The notes below the pieces were generated by a model. It did not search any database. It was not told the DNA's origin and saw only the letters and a list, made by a program, of their open reading frames with translations. 13,699 nt of DNA, from NCBI GenBank assembly GCA_002479245.1, contig DLMG01000413.1:1-13699 (forward strand). Reading direction: 5' to 3'. The stretch is from Verrucomicrobia subdivision 3 bacterium UBA7542. Lineage in GTDB: Bacteria > Verrucomicrobiota > Verrucomicrobiia > Limisphaerales > UBA11358. Both the position numbers and the translations under genes were made by a program. This document shows, piece by piece, positions 13,405 to 13,699 of this stretch; position 1 is the first letter of the stretch, and each line of letters opens with the position of its first letter.

Positions 13405-13480
13405 CGGAGCGCGAGTTGTCTCAACTCGCAGCACATCCGCACCATCCAGACGCTGCGGATTGACGACAATCCGCGCTCCG
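13405..13480. repeat. 76-bp twin-hairpin inverted repeat with covarying stems
   Basis: The outer ends CGGAGC (13405-13410) and GCTCCG (13475-13480) are inverted copies. Inside are two separate perfect 8-bp hairpins: GCGAGTTG/CAACTCGC (13411-13418 with 13422-13429, loop TCT) and GCGGATTG/CAATCCGC (13455-13462 with 13467-13474, loop ACGA). CGCAGC and GCTGCG flank the middle. The two arms are inverted copies of each other that differ at two stem positions, yet each stem stays fully paired. It occupies much of the gap 13311-13522 and contains no gene. Confidence 0.75.
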
Positions 13481-13522
13481 TTCTTACAGCAGGCGCAGGA
13501 TGCCCGCCGCCACCTTCCCGTA

Positions 13523-13699
13523 TCAATCGCCGAGCAGCTTTTTCAACTGCTCGCGCGCGGCGGCTTCGCGCTGGTTGCCCCCGGCTTTCGGCGTCCAGGT
13601 CCGGCGGGCAAATTCAAAATATTCGCAGAAGGTGCCCACGTGCTTTTCCATCACCGGCTCGGCCCGGCGTTCGCGGCATTGCTGGGCCGCGCGCGGGTC
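13523..13699 (-). CDS. C-terminal end of a small conserved Cys-containing protein (start beyond right edge)
   Basis: The last 58 codons and TGA of a minus-strand gene are present. QQCRERRAEPV, then EKHVGTFCEYFEF, matches the C-terminal pattern (C-R-E-x-x-A-E-x-V ... F-C-x-x-F) of small proteins that usually carry a zinc-ribbon-like Cys pair at the N-terminus; that part lies off the window. The tail (REAAAREQLKKLLGD) is a charged helix. Function is not known to me; metal binding is inferred from the two visible Cys and the recalled family pattern. The fragment is supported by its clean stop and coherent motif. Confidence 0.7.
   Translation of the reverse strand, partial: DPRAAQQCRERRAEPVMEKHVGTFCEYFEFARRTWTPKAGGNQREAAAREQLKKLLGD

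Noticed and set aside
13405..13480. tRNA-like cloverleaf, because the length is 76 bp with paired ends and internal hairpins
   Set aside because: There are only two internal hairpins with 3-4 nt loops, no seven-nucleotide anticodon loop, no T-loop motif and no tRNA consensus boxes.

Overview
The window looks like a piece of a bacterial chromosome of fairly high GC, most likely from a Verrucomicrobiota member (Pedosphaera/Limisphaerales-like). This is inferred from the style of the palindromic repeats, the DnaE type, the general lack of Shine-Dalgarno sequences and the glycosyltransferase repertoire. No 16S or other phylogenetic marker is present, so the assignment is an inference. I see no tRNA, rRNA, CRISPR array, transposase or prophage gene.

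Layout, left to right. (1) Bases 1-2381, minus strand: the N-terminal 793 codons of the replicative DNA polymerase III alpha subunit (dnaE), running off the left edge. It has a complete PHP metal site and carries a 72-bp palindromic element inserted in frame. (2) Bases 2437-3256, minus strand: a small toxin-antitoxin cluster with an antitoxin-like gene, an overlapping MazF/PemK-type toxin and a downstream second antitoxin-like gene without its own toxin. (3) Bases 3257-3551: a gene-poor stretch with an inverted repeat, a direct repeat, a GC-rich palindrome and a possible gene remnant. (4) Bases 3552-7664, minus strand: an MsbA-like lipid/glycolipid ABC exporter, a GT9 (heptosyltransferase-like) enzyme overlapping it by 4 bp, a repeat-bearing gap, and a PLP sugar aminotransferase of the DegT/DnrJ/EryC1/StrS family. 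(5) Bases 7751-12466, plus strand, divergent from (4): GT17-like, fucosyltransferase-like (GT11-like), WaaE-like GT2, a GT2 with a galactosyltransferase-type C-terminus, and a second GT9. (6) Bases 12435-13310, minus strand: another GT2, converging on and overlapping the GT9. (7) Bases 13311-13699: a twin-hairpin repeat and the C-terminal end of a small Cys-containing conserved protein.

Taken together, 3552-13310 reads as a cell-surface glycan locus, probably lipopolysaccharide core or lipooligosaccharide. Two heptosyltransferase-type GT9 enzymes and a WaaE-type GT2 could build an inner core. The GT17, GT11-like and other GT2 enzymes would add outer sugars, and the aminotransferase would supply a nucleotide-activated amino sugar. 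The MsbA-like transporter would flip the lipid-linked product across the inner membrane. Donor and acceptor of each enzyme cannot be fixed from sequence alone.

The most striking structural signal is the palindromic element translated inside dnaE. At least two other palindromic repeat types lie in the intergenic spaces of the same 13.7 kb.
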